Part shown: one piece after another, positions 57,501 through 64,000 of the stretch | How the letters are laid out: the number at the start of each line of letters is the position of its first letter | Position numbering within the stretch: position 1 is the stretch's first letter | Source: Paracoccus sp. MA | GTDB lineage: Bacteria; Pseudomonadota; Alphaproteobacteria; Rhodobacterales; Rhodobacteraceae | NCBI RefSeq assembly: GCF_020990385.1 | Contig: NZ_CP087599.1 | Location: 607,526 to 671,525 of the forward strand | Reading direction: 5' to 3' | DNA: 64,000 nucleotides | The notes under the pieces: generated by a model | Database searches by the model: none | What the model was told of the DNA's origin: nothing | What the model saw: only the letters and a program-made list of their open reading frames with translations | Made by a program: the position numbers and the translations under genes

Positions 57501-59880
57501 GCAACAGCACCGGCAGCAGGCTGCGGCGCAGGTTGTCCACGATGCGGAACCGCGCCAGCGCGTCCAGCCCGTTGCGCGGGTCCAGCAGATAGGGCAGCAA
57601 TTGCCAGTCGCCGCGTGCCCAGCGGTGCTGGCGCGACAGGTCCACGTCGAAACGCTTGGGATATTCCTCGATGAAGTTCACGTCGGTCGCCAGCGCCGCG
57701 CGCAGCCAGGCGCCCTCGATGAGGTCGTGGCTCAGCACCGTGTTCTCGCGGATGCCGTCCTGGGCGGCGGCGATGAAGGCATCGACGTCATAGATGCCCT
57801 TGCCGGTATAGGTGCCCTGGTCGAACAGGTCCTGATACAGGTCCGAGACGGTGAAGACATAGGGGTCGAGCCCTTTGTCCTGCGACAGGATGCGCTGGAA
57901 GGGCGAGGTCTGGCTGCCGTGCTTCAGCAGCGAGGTCACGCGCGGCTGGATCAGCCCGTGGCCGCGGGCGATGCGCCGCAGCGCCGGGTCGTAGACCGGG
58001 CGGTTGACCGGATGCGCCATCATCCCGACCAGCATCCGCACGGTGTCGCGCGGCATGCGCGTGTCGGCGTCCAGCGTCACCACATAGCGGATGCCTTCGG
58101 GCGGGCGCGGGCCGGTATCGACGAAGCTGGTGTCGGCGCTGCCGCGCAGCAGCGCGTTCAGCTCGACCAGCTTGCCGCGCTTGCGCTCCCATCCCATCCA
58201 GACGCCCTCGGCCTCGTTCCATTGCCGGCGGCGGTGCAGCAGGTAGAAGCGGCGGCCGGTATGGGCGTATTTCTCGGACAAGGCGGCGATGCCGCGGCGG
58301 GCATAGGCCAGCAGTTCTGCGTCGCGCGGCGCGGTTTCCTCGGGCGCGTCGGTGAAATCGGTCAGCAGCGCGAAGCTGAGCGCCGGGTCGGGATTCGCGA
58401 GGTAATGCACTTCCAGATTGCTCAGCAGGTCGTCGATGGTGTCGAAGCCGCTCAGCAGACAGGGGATCGCCACCAGCGTCGCATGGTCCGGCGGGATGCC
58501 GTCCTTGAACCCGTAGGCCGGCAGCTGCGCCGGCGGGATCACCCGGCTGGCGACGAAGCGCAGAAGCGCCAGCGAGGCGTCCAGGAAGGCCGGCAGCGAC
58601 AGCACGATCAGCGTCGCGGCCAGGAAGCCGCCGGTCTGGGCCGAGACATAGGCCAGCGCCAGGCCGAAGGCCGCCGTTACCAGCATGGCCAGCGGCAGGA
58701 TCAGGCTGAGGATGCCGTGGCGGCGCGCCAGCCGCGCCAGCCGCTCGCGCCAGACCGGGCGATAGCCGCAATCGGCCTCGAAATGCGGCGCGTCGTCGCC
58801 CAGCAGCACGACCGAGACCGGGATGCCGCGCCGTGCCGCGGCGGCAAGCGCACGCTCGGCCACCTCGGGCTCGGCCAGGGCGGAATGGCGGGCGATCATC
58901 TCGATGCGGTTGCGGATGGCGTTGCGGGTCTGGGGGGCGAGCCGCTCGTGGTCGGGATCCTCGCGCAGGATCGCCTCGGTGCGGCTGGTGGCCTCGAACC
59001 ATTCGCGCCAGTTGATCTCGTCCAGGCGTTTCAGCGCGCGGATGATATGGGCGGCGGTGACGTTGTTCTCGGTCTGGCGGGTCTGCTCGCTGGCCATCAC
59101 CTGCTCGGCCGTGGTGCCGCGCGCCTCAAGGCGGCGGGCCAGCTGCTCGGTGATGGCATGGGTGCGGTCCAGCCCGGTATGGATGCGATAGATCGCCTGC
59201 GCGACGAAGGCCGGGTTCCGCAGCGCCGGCCCCGGCACCACCAGGTCGAAATCGGCGGGGCCCGGCTCGTCCTGCGCCATCAGCCGGTCCATGGCGGCAT
59301 TGGCCTCGCGCCGGCCGCGGCGGGCGTGCTCGGTCTCCTCGCTCAGCCGTAGCATGCGCAGCAGAAGCGCATAGCGCAGCATCGAGGGCAGCGACCACAG
59401 CTCGCCGATGGTCAGCCAGTCCACCTGCTGCGCGCCGGCGATGAAATCGGCGAAGCTGCGCTCGCGCAGGTCGCCGTCGGTCATGGCGACATAGTCCCAG
59501 GCCAGCGCCAGCACGCGCGGGATCGGTTCGGCCACCGGCTGGAAACGGCCCCGCGGCAGCGAGCGCAGGAAGGCCGGGCTGAGGTCGCGGGTCAGGTGGC
59601 GATAGGTCTCGGCGATGGTGTGGTAATTGTCCAGCAGCCAGCGGGTGGCGGTGGTGATATGCTCGCTTTCGGCATCGGCCTTCAGCGCGGCCTGGTAAAG
59701 CGCGCGCTGGTCGCGGGCCGCCTGCGCCAGCTCGAACCGCGCGGCGCGGGGATCGAAGCTTGCGGCCTGCAGCCGGCCCTGCCGCAGCACCGCGCGCCCG
59801 GCGGCCTCGAAGACCGAGGCGGCGGTCCTGCCCGCCCGGCCCCCGTCCTGCGCCCCGGCTCCGCCCCCGTCTGGCTGCAT
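51547..59880 (-). CDS. ndvB: Cyclic beta-1,2-glucan synthase (GT84-GH94)
   Basis: A 2,777-residue membrane enzyme that builds and cyclises beta-1,2-glucan from UDP-glucose, important for osmoadaptation and host contact. The N-terminal part holds TM segments (about 400-450 and 770-980) and the GT84 glycosyltransferase domain with VTLDADTRMPRD (near 600) and RQHRWARGDWQLLPYL (near 750). The C-terminal part is two GH94-like phosphorylase halves, with GGDWNDGMN near 2480. Length matches NdvB/ChvB/Cgs. ATG 59880 is chosen because GGACGGAG lies just upstream; ATG 59904 and others further up lack a good Shine-Dalgarno. No exporter gene (ndvA) is adjacent in the window. Confidence 0.92.
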   Translation of the reverse strand: MQPDGGGAGAQDGGRAGRTAASVFEAAGRAVLRQGRLQAASFDPRAARFELAQAARDQRALYQAALKADAESEHITTATRWLLDNYHTIAETYRHLTRDLSPAFLRSLPRGRFQPVAEPIPRVLALAWDYVAMTDGDLRERSFADFIAGAQQVDWLTIGELWSLPSMLRYALLLRMLRLSEETEHARRGRREANAAMDRLMAQDEPGPADFDLVVPGPALRNPAFVAQAIYRIHTGLDRTHAITEQLARRLEARGTTAEQVMASEQTRQTENNVTAAHIIRALKRLDEINWREWFEATSRTEAILREDPDHERLAPQTRNAIRNRIEMIARHSALAEPEVAERALAAAARRGIPVSVVLLGDDAPHFEADCGYRPVWRERLARLARRHGILSLILPLAMLVTAAFGLALAYVSAQTGGFLAATLIVLSLPAFLDASLALLRFVASRVIPPAQLPAYGFKDGIPPDHATLVAIPCLLSGFDTIDDLLSNLEVHYLANPDPALSFALLTDFTDAPEETAPRDAELLAYARRGIAALSEKYAHTGRRFYLLHRRRQWNEAEGVWMGWERKRGKLVELNALLRGSADTSFVDTGPRPPEGIRYVVTLDADTRMPRDTVRMLVGMMAHPVNRPVYDPALRRIARGHGLIQPRVTSLLKHGSQTSPFQRILSQDKGLDPYVFTVSDLYQDLFDQGTYTGKGIYDVDAFIAAAQDGIRENTVLSHDLIEGAWLRAALATDVNFIEEYPKRFDVDLSRQHRWARGDWQLLPYLLDPRNGLDALARFRIVDNLRRSLLPVLLLLAGLVALVGLPHADAVLWLGVLGLSMCLSQLLGWLMGLMPRQSGVAPLRHMLVIGNELIDQLMAFMMRLTLLPQMAWSMVDATVRSLCRVYLSRRHLLEWTTTDAVASRRHETPTGYLALMRGGLALGLGFIALVAALRPDNLAPALAIGVLWLGAPLIAWVSARPIEREGARPLTGEERLEWRAEARLIWRFFETFVDERTHHLPPDNHQDDPQPKLAERTSPTNIGLYLLSTVSAHEFRWITLGEALDRIEATLSTIERLERHHGHLYNWYATDTLEPLGTRYISAVDSGNLAGHLITLSSTLKEWARNPALYLLPELSGAVDILSLMRRLHAAIPRERRSLNPLRNRIEERIAGLWRSMATGDAPHLAPLHVQGHARAAANLQVLIQGLVTEVPTDATRELDWWASRLVRTCDEMESLGRIDPEEVAVAARRMAALAERARAFAFQMDFGFLYDPERQLLAIGYNCAEGTLDQSFYDLLASEARLASLFAIAKGDLPTEHWNRLGRPMTAMAYGSTLVSWSGSMFEYLMAPLIMDEPPGSILYSSCDVAVEAQIRDGWRAGRPWGVSESAYNARDAQMNYQYYAFGVPELALRRWLRDDQVVAPYASFIAATFRPRSALRNLRRLATLGARGEYGFFDAVDFTPSRLLQGRKCAVVRSVMAHHQGMSLIAIANCLMDGLHRVRFNADPVIESVSTLLQQKTPREVSPLLRETLRRRLPGPSELGQTEIVEVADAASAPHTVAIMSNGRLSMLLDASGAGRLRMEGAAITRWRPDPAADVWGEFLFIRDVGSGRWWSATAAPGFDPGIAYSARLFDYKANFVASGEGIHCETEVILSDDLDARGARVKLRNTSDRPRQIELTSYGEIVLDLNEADRAHTAFSRMFVATEAQPERGRIFARRNKRNPQDPDRHLMHMSAGAGVADAAATDRRLFVGRGRSIRAPQALDNPDLLAQAAAGETYTLDPIFSLTRRLTIDPGKEAVVTFWTVAATSREALEEAHPRLIDESAYENEHQMAWTRSQVQLHHADITPEEAALFRRYAALLVYPNQALSSQVRHEMGSQSALWPMSVSGDNPIMVLRINDPDLMPVARQAIRMQEYLRMRGLDCDLVILNEQRVSYAAHLHEALNNLCHSMQLLHSRPSVFAVDANGLSPETRDTLLAVARVVIHAQNGNLAEQIQRLEPAELRRGITRPPSRPLQRPALRPDFPAEELHFWNGTGGFDAQGNYLVRLRHGEATPNPWINVVARSDFGFHISAEGAGFSWSANSRDHQLTPWSNDAVSNPPGEGILIRDVGTGAIHTPYAALSSQREALYQCRHGAGFSEFAAWSGELEITALHSLTPDAALRVIGLRLVNCGTRRMTLDVAQFLEPVMGGSRAKTAPYLQLRYLPEARAVECENPYSIDYAGQRMILSVDSEVTGLCLSRLIWQGRNRDACLPAWFDSTLSHRFVRRHDGDPVMMLETRIEIEPGESRTVTFRLAAASGAAAEPLPARADTARQAATAQTEHWQHIFGRLQVQTPDPAFDLMVNRWLPYQAIACRIRARSAFYQASGAYGFRDQLQDTSAMLVYDPALARAQLLEAGSRQFPEGDVQHWWLPGTGAGVRTMIADDVVWLGHALARYVEVTGDRAILDEPLPFILGRALGPGEHDAFYTPEISDRTAPLYEHAALALELAIARTGEQGLPLFLGGDWNDGMNRVGAAGRGQSVWMGWFLAQTIAMMAPLAEARGEEERAKRWRGHAAKLSRALDRHGWDGSWYLRGLYDDGTPLGSASSQECRIDSIAQSWSVISGAGRKDRRNPALDAALEHLLDEEGMLLRLFTPPFADAPQDPGYIKGYPPGVRENGGQYTHAAIWMVQALCMAGRADDAWRVFRLLNPISHASDAATLRVYRGEPYVVAADVYGAEEKTGRAGWTWYTGSAGWLHRVAVEHILGLRIRDGERLEVAPALPSHWPGFRASVMIGDRRHEVEVARDQSGAPQVRVG

Positions 59881-60105
59881 GGTTCCGACTCCGTCCCGTT
59901 CCATCCCCCGGGGGAAAGGATCGCGGCCGCGGCCGGGTTCCCAAAAAACCCGCGGGCGGGGCCATATCGCGCCCCTGCCGGCAAGCCGCCGGACGGGGCA
60001 GGGAAGTGCGGGGCAGGGCGGTATCACCGTTCTGACACCGACCCGCTGCATTCCCGTCATCTGCCCGGCCTAAAGCGGCGGGATCAACCATGACGGAGAA
60101 CTCCC

Positions 60106-61452
60106 ATGCGCCTTGGCCCTGCCCTGCTTGCCTGCACCATTGCCGCCGCCCCCGCCCTTGCAGAAGAGGTCTTCCCGGCCCGGCTGGCCGGCCATGCGGT
60201 CCTGCCCGCCTTCAGCATGATCCCGCCCCCGGCGGATGCGCCGCGCGACCTCTGGCTGTCGGGCCGCTTCACCGGGGCGGCGCGCAACGACGCGCCCATG
60301 TCGGTCGAGGGCGATACCGGGCCGACCTATGGCAACCACAAGACGGGCATCGCGCTGCCCTTCCTGGGCCAGCCGGTGCAGGGCATGTCGGGTTTCGCGA
60401 TGAACCGGGCCGAGGACGGCAGCTGGTTCGCCCTGACCGACAACGGCTTCGGCTCCAAGGCCAACAGCCCCGACGCCATGCTGTTCTTTCACCGCATGCA
60501 GCCGGATTTCGCCGCCGGCACGGTCGAGCGGCTGGAGACCGTGTTCCTGCGCGATCCCGATCGCAAGGTGCCGTTCCGCATCGCCAACGAGACGACCGAG
60601 AGCCGCTATCTGACCGGCGCCGATTTCGACCCGGAAAGCATCCAGTATCTGGACGGCGAGTTCTGGATCGGCGACGAGTTCGGCCCCTATCTCCTGCGGG
60701 TGGCGCCGGACGGGCGGGTGCTGTCGGTGCATCCGACCCTGCTGGAGGGCGAGGCGCTGGCCGGGCCCGACACGCCCGGCATCGCCGTGCCGGCGCAGCC
60801 CGGCAAGGATTTCCGCGTCCAGCGGTCGGGCGGCTACGAGGGGATGGCGCTGCAGCCGGGCACCGGCCTGCTCTGGGCGATGCTGGAAAAGCCGCTTCTG
60901 GGCGATGACGGCCAGCCCGAGGGCGATTTCCTGCGGGTGATGACCTTCGACACCGGCAAGGCCGACTGGACCGGCGACAGCTATCGCTTCAGGCTGTCCG
61001 AGGGCGCCACGGCCATCGGCGATTTCAACTTCATCGACGAGACCCGCGCCCTGATCGTCGAGCGCGACAATGGCGAGGGCGACGCGGCCCGCGCCTGCCC
61101 CGAGGATGCCGCCGACCTCTCGGCCTGCTATCCGTTGCCCGCGCGGGTCAAGCGGGTGGTGCTGGTCGATACCGCCAGCCGGGACGCCGAGGGCTATCTG
61201 CGCCGCATCGGCCATGTCGACCTGCTGGACATCGCCGATCCCGACGGCAAGGCGTTGCCGGGCCTGAAGCCGGCCGAGGGGAATTTCAGCTTCCCCTTCT
61301 TCACCATCGAGGACGTGGCGCGGGTCGACGCAGAGCACATCATCCTGGCCAACGACAACAACCTGCCCTTCTCGGGCGGGCGGCAGATCGGCGAGGCGGC
61401 GGATAACGAATTCATCCTGCTGTCGGTGCCGGAGCTTCTGGCGGCGCAATAA
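60106..61452 (+). CDS. Secreted esterase-like/phytase-like domain protein
   Basis: A 448-residue protein with a signal peptide (MRLGPALLACTIAAAPALAEE, cleavage after about residue 19). The rest fits the phytase-type esterase-like domain (PF13449), with GMSGFAMNRAEDGSWFALTDNG, DPESIQYLDGEFWIGDEFGP, SGGYEGMALQP and FSFPFFTIEDVARVD, a beta-propeller-like repeat series rich in acidic residues. Likely periplasmic; substrate unknown, possibly phosphate or ester hydrolysis. CGGAG precedes ATG 60106. Confidence 0.82.
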   Translation: MRLGPALLACTIAAAPALAEEVFPARLAGHAVLPAFSMIPPPADAPRDLWLSGRFTGAARNDAPMSVEGDTGPTYGNHKTGIALPFLGQPVQGMSGFAMNRAEDGSWFALTDNGFGSKANSPDAMLFFHRMQPDFAAGTVERLETVFLRDPDRKVPFRIANETTESRYLTGADFDPESIQYLDGEFWIGDEFGPYLLRVAPDGRVLSVHPTLLEGEALAGPDTPGIAVPAQPGKDFRVQRSGGYEGMALQPGTGLLWAMLEKPLLGDDGQPEGDFLRVMTFDTGKADWTGDSYRFRLSEGATAIGDFNFIDETRALIVERDNGEGDAARACPEDAADLSACYPLPARVKRVVLVDTASRDAEGYLRRIGHVDLLDIADPDGKALPGLKPAEGNFSFPFFTIEDVARVDAEHIILANDNNLPFSGGRQIGEAADNEFILLSVPELLAAQ

Positions 61453-61653
61453 GCCCCTCCCTGCGACGGCCCGCGCCGGCGCCGGGGGCCCGGGCCGCAC
61501 CCCGGCGCGGATGCGCCTCCTGCCGGCTTAAACAAGATCAAGCCGGGAAACCTTGCCGCTCGGCGGCCGTTCGGGGGCGACAGGGTCCAGCGGATCGCGC
61601 GCCAGCCGATGCCGGCCGGGCGATCCGGGCCGGCATCAGGAGGAAGCGTCGCC

Positions 61654-61728
61654 ATGCATTCGATCATCTATCTCGTCGGCCTCGTGGTGGTGGTGCTGTT
61701 CATCCTGTCGCTGCTGGGGATCAGGTAG
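61654..61728 (+). CDS. 24-residue single-span membrane peptide
   Basis: A short frame after a perfect AGGAGGA (61638-61644), starting MHSIIYLVGLVVVVL and ending LLGIR. It is one hydrophobic helix of about 18 residues with a basic C-terminus. Similar tiny peptides, which I recall from other alphaproteobacterial genomes, are usually left unannotated. Function unknown; probably a real small membrane protein given the ribosome-binding site and composition. Confidence 0.6.
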   Translation: MHSIIYLVGLVVVVLFILSLLGIR

Positions 61729-61853
61729 CGCGGCGCTGCCTCGCGGCTGACGTAGTTTTTCTAATGCCCGGGGCCTGAACATTCTCCTTTGCGGCGCCGC
61801 CGGTGGCTGCCTTACCACTGGGCAGAGATATTCCCGCGCAGAGGAGGCCGCGA

Positions 61854-62771
61854 ATGACACCCCGCATGGTTCTGGAAGGCATCTACACGCCCGTCATCAC
61901 CCCGTTCCAGGCCGATGGCGCGATCGACTACGACGCGCTTGCCGATCTGGTCGAGCGGCTGGTGGCGGCGGGCGTCCATGGCCTGATCTCGGGCGGCTCG
62001 ACCGGCGAGAACTATGCCGAGACGGTCGAGGAACGGCTGGCGCTGGCCCGCTTCATCATCGAGCGCACCGATGGCCGGCTGCGGGTCATCGTCGGCACCG
62101 GCGCCATGCGCACCCCCGACAGCGTCGCGCTGGCGACGGGCGCGCGCGAGATGGGTGCGGATGCGATCCTGCTGGGCACCCCGCCCTATTCGGTGCCGAC
62201 CGAGGCCGAGAACGCCGCCAACGCGCTGGAGATCGACCGCGCCGCCGACCTGCCGGTGATCCTTTACAACTATCCCGGCCGCATGGGCGTCAGCATGGGG
62301 CGCGAGTTCCTGGACATCGTCAGCCAGTCGAAGAACGTCATCGGCATCAAGGAAAGCTCGGGCGACGTGAACCGCATCCACACGCTGGCCTGCGACTATC
62401 CGCAGATCCAGATGTCTTGCGGCATGGACGACCAGGCGCTGGAATTCTTTGCCTGGGGCGCGCGCAGCTGGATCTGCGCCGGCTCGAACTTCCTGCCCGA
62501 GGAGCATGTCGCGCTTTACGAAGCCTGCGCCGTGCGCGGCGACTTCGCCAAGGGCCGCAAGATCATGTCGGCGATGATGCCGCTGATGGCGGTGCTGGAG
62601 GAGGGCGGCAAGTTCATCCAATGCGTCAAGCACGGGGTCGAGGTCTCGGGCCTGCGCGCCGGCCCGATGCGCCCGCCGCTGCAGGGCCTGAACGCCGAGG
62701 AGAAGGCCGAGCTGGAAGCCGTCATCGCCACGCTGAAAACCGCCGTCCAGGCCATTGTCGAGGGGAAATGA
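61854..62771 (+). CDS. DapA/N-acetylneuraminate lyase-family aldolase or lyase
   Basis: A 305-residue class I aldolase of the dihydrodipicolinate synthase family. Marks are YTPVITPF (11-18), SGGSTGEN (46-53), Y138 in YNYPGRMG and the Schiff-base lysine K166 in IGIKESSG. GAGGAGG precedes ATG 61854. It is followed 1 bp later by an aldehyde dehydrogenase, so it is more likely catabolic (for example a hydroxyproline, sugar acid or 2-oxo acid route) than the lysine-biosynthetic DapA. Substrate not determinable. Confidence 0.87.
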   Translation: MTPRMVLEGIYTPVITPFQADGAIDYDALADLVERLVAAGVHGLISGGSTGENYAETVEERLALARFIIERTDGRLRVIVGTGAMRTPDSVALATGAREMGADAILLGTPPYSVPTEAENAANALEIDRAADLPVILYNYPGRMGVSMGREFLDIVSQSKNVIGIKESSGDVNRIHTLACDYPQIQMSCGMDDQALEFFAWGARSWICAGSNFLPEEHVALYEACAVRGDFAKGRKIMSAMMPLMAVLEEGGKFIQCVKHGVEVSGLRAGPMRPPLQGLNAEEKAELEAVIATLKTAVQAIVEGK

Positions 62772-62772
62772 G

Positions 62773-64000
62773 ATGAGCGACCTGCTGACCACCGGGGAAT
62801 ACAAGTCCATCGCATCCGGCCTCACCTTCCCGAAGCTGGCCTTCATTGACGGCGCCTTCCGCCCGGCGATTTCGGGCAAGACCTTCACCACCACCAACCC
62901 CGCAACGGGTGAGGCGCTGGCCGAGATCGCCGCCTGCGACACGCAGGACGTGGACGTCGCCGTCGCAGCCGCCCGCGCCGCCTTCGAGGACGGGCGCTGG
63001 TCGCGACTGCATCCCGGCGAGCGCAAGGAGACGCTTTTGCGCCTCGCCGCGCTGATGGAGGAGAATGCCCGCGAACTCGCCGTGCTGGAAAGCTTAGATG
63101 CCGGCAAGACCATCTTCGACTGCGAAACCGTGGACGTGCCGGAGACGATCCATGTCATCAAGTGGCATGCCGAACTGATCGACAAGATCTACGACCAGGT
63201 CTCGCCCGCATCCGACAACCACATCGCCATGGTGGTGCGCGAGCCGGTGGGCGTGGTCGGTCTGGTGCTGCCCTGGAACTTCCCGCTCTTGATGCTGGCC
63301 TGGAAGATCGGCCCGGCGCTGGCCGCCGGCTGCTCGGTGGTGATGAAGCCCGCGGGCGAGACCACGCTGACCGCGCTGCGCGTCGCCGAACTGGCGGCCG
63401 AGGCCGGGCTGCCGGCGGGGGTGCTGAACATCGTCACCGGCTCGGGCCGCGAGGTGGGCGAGCCGCTGGGCCGGCACCCGGACGTGGACATGGTCAGCTT
63501 CACCGGCTCGACCGCCACCGGGCGGCGCTTCCTGAACTATTCCGCCGACAGCAACCTCAAGGAGGTGGTGCTGGAACTGGGCGGCAAGAACCCCTGCGTG
63601 GTGCTGGACGATGCCGAGGACCTGGACGCGGTGGCGGGCCATGTCGTCAACGGCGCGTTCTGGAACATGGGGCAGAACTGCTCGGCCGGCTCGCGGCTGA
63701 TCGTGCAGCGCGGCATCAAGGACCGGCTGCTGGAGAAGGTCCGGGCCGAGGCGGCCGGCTGGCTGGTCGGCGATCCGCTGGACCCGGCGAACCGCGTCGG
63801 CCCGCTTGTCTCGAAGGCGCATTTCGACAAGGTCAGCAGCTATCTGGATGCGGCGAAATCGGAAAACGTGCTGGTCGGCGGCAATGTCGTCAGCCCCGGC
63901 TTCATCGAGCCGACCATTGTCGAGACCGCGCGCGATTCCAAACTGGCGGTCGAGGAGATCTTCGGCCCGATCCTGACGGTGGTGGTCGTGGACAGTTTCG
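62773..64000 (+). CDS. NAD(P)-dependent aldehyde dehydrogenase, cut by window end
   Basis: Open from ATG 62773 to the window edge (409 codons seen). It shows LPWNFPL (oxyanion Asn), the coenzyme-binding SFTGSTATGRR, catalytic Glu268 in LELGGKNP and the nucleophile Cys303 in GQNCSAGSR, matching standard ALDH numbering. The sequence is closest in style to gamma-glutamyl-aminobutyraldehyde/PuuC-type enzymes. Transcribed with the DapA-family gene (1-bp gap). The substrate aldehyde is unknown. Confidence 0.9.
   Translation, partial: MSDLLTTGEYKSIASGLTFPKLAFIDGAFRPAISGKTFTTTNPATGEALAEIAACDTQDVDVAVAAARAAFEDGRWSRLHPGERKETLLRLAALMEENARELAVLESLDAGKTIFDCETVDVPETIHVIKWHAELIDKIYDQVSPASDNHIAMVVREPVGVVGLVLPWNFPLLMLAWKIGPALAAGCSVVMKPAGETTLTALRVAELAAEAGLPAGVLNIVTGSGREVGEPLGRHPDVDMVSFTGSTATGRRFLNYSADSNLKEVVLELGGKNPCVVLDDAEDLDAVAGHVVNGAFWNMGQNCSAGSRLIVQRGIKDRLLEKVRAEAAGWLVGDPLDPANRVGPLVSKAHFDKVSSYLDAAKSENVLVGGNVVSPGFIEPTIVETARDSKLAVEEIFGPILTVVVVDSF

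Noticed and set aside
53596..59352. A 1,918-codon open frame on the plus strand antisense to the glucan synthase gene
   Set aside because: It is a mirror of GC-rich codon use in the real minus-strand gene; its translation is rich in Arg, Gln, Gly and Asp with no recognisable domain, while the opposite strand encodes clear GT84 and GH94 motifs.

Overview
The window is GC-rich (about two-thirds G+C by eye) and codes densely for proteins. Gene content and protein style point to a methylotrophic alphaproteobacterium of the Rhodobacterales, most like Paracoccus. That assignment is inference from gene families and layout, as no rRNA or species marker is present. About 41 kb of the 64 kb (positions 336-41371) is one methylated-amine and one-carbon island.

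Layout. (1) 1-8928: a partial binding-protein-like gene (-), then trimethylamine monooxygenase (tmm), TMAO demethylase (tdm), a chimeric dmmD remnant, dimethylamine monooxygenase dmmABC copy 1, and an Amt-fold transporter. (2) 9029-10723: a truncated haemoglobin and a cupin protein (-), divergent from an XRE-cupin regulator. (3) 10877-15303: mgsABC and gmaS (N-methylglutamate synthase and gamma-glutamylmethylamide synthetase). (4) 15343-23368: a GlxA/GbdR-type regulator (-), then mgdABCD (N-methylglutamate dehydrogenase, sarcosine-oxidase-like), folD and purU. (5) 24038-29824: intact dmmD, dmmABC copy 2, and an APC-family permease. (6) 29895-41371: serine cycle: gck and mcl (-), a LuxR-type regulator (-), then sgaA, mtkA, mtkB, hprA, ppc, glyA (+). 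(7) 41563-45555: a phosphonate-type ABC transporter phnCDEE (-). (8) 45744-51455: branched-chain 2-oxoacid dehydrogenase bkdAA-bkdAB-bkdB-lpd (-) with a divergent Lrp-type regulator. (9) 51547-59880: a giant cyclic beta-1,2-glucan synthase (-). (10) 60106-64000: a secreted phytase/esterase-like protein, a 24-residue membrane peptide, a DapA-family aldolase/lyase, and an aldehyde dehydrogenase cut by the window end.

How it works together (family knowledge plus inference): Tmm oxidises TMA to TMAO. Tdm splits TMAO to dimethylamine and formaldehyde. DmmABC oxidises dimethylamine to methylamine and formaldehyde, and the GcvT-like DmmD probably loads the formaldehyde on tetrahydrofolate. GmaS, MgsABC and MgdABCD convert methylamine through N-methylglutamate to ammonia and methylene-THF. 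FolD and PurU oxidise C1-THF to formate. GlyA, SgaA, HprA, Gck, Ppc, MtkAB and Mcl assimilate methylene-THF through the serine cycle.

Most striking structural facts: a 2,946-bp direct repeat carrying dmmABC, with no difference found between copies spaced exactly 20,500 bp apart; an Amt-fold transporter in which both pore histidines appear replaced; and a near-identical 18-bp AT-rich element upstream of tmm, dmmD and mcl.
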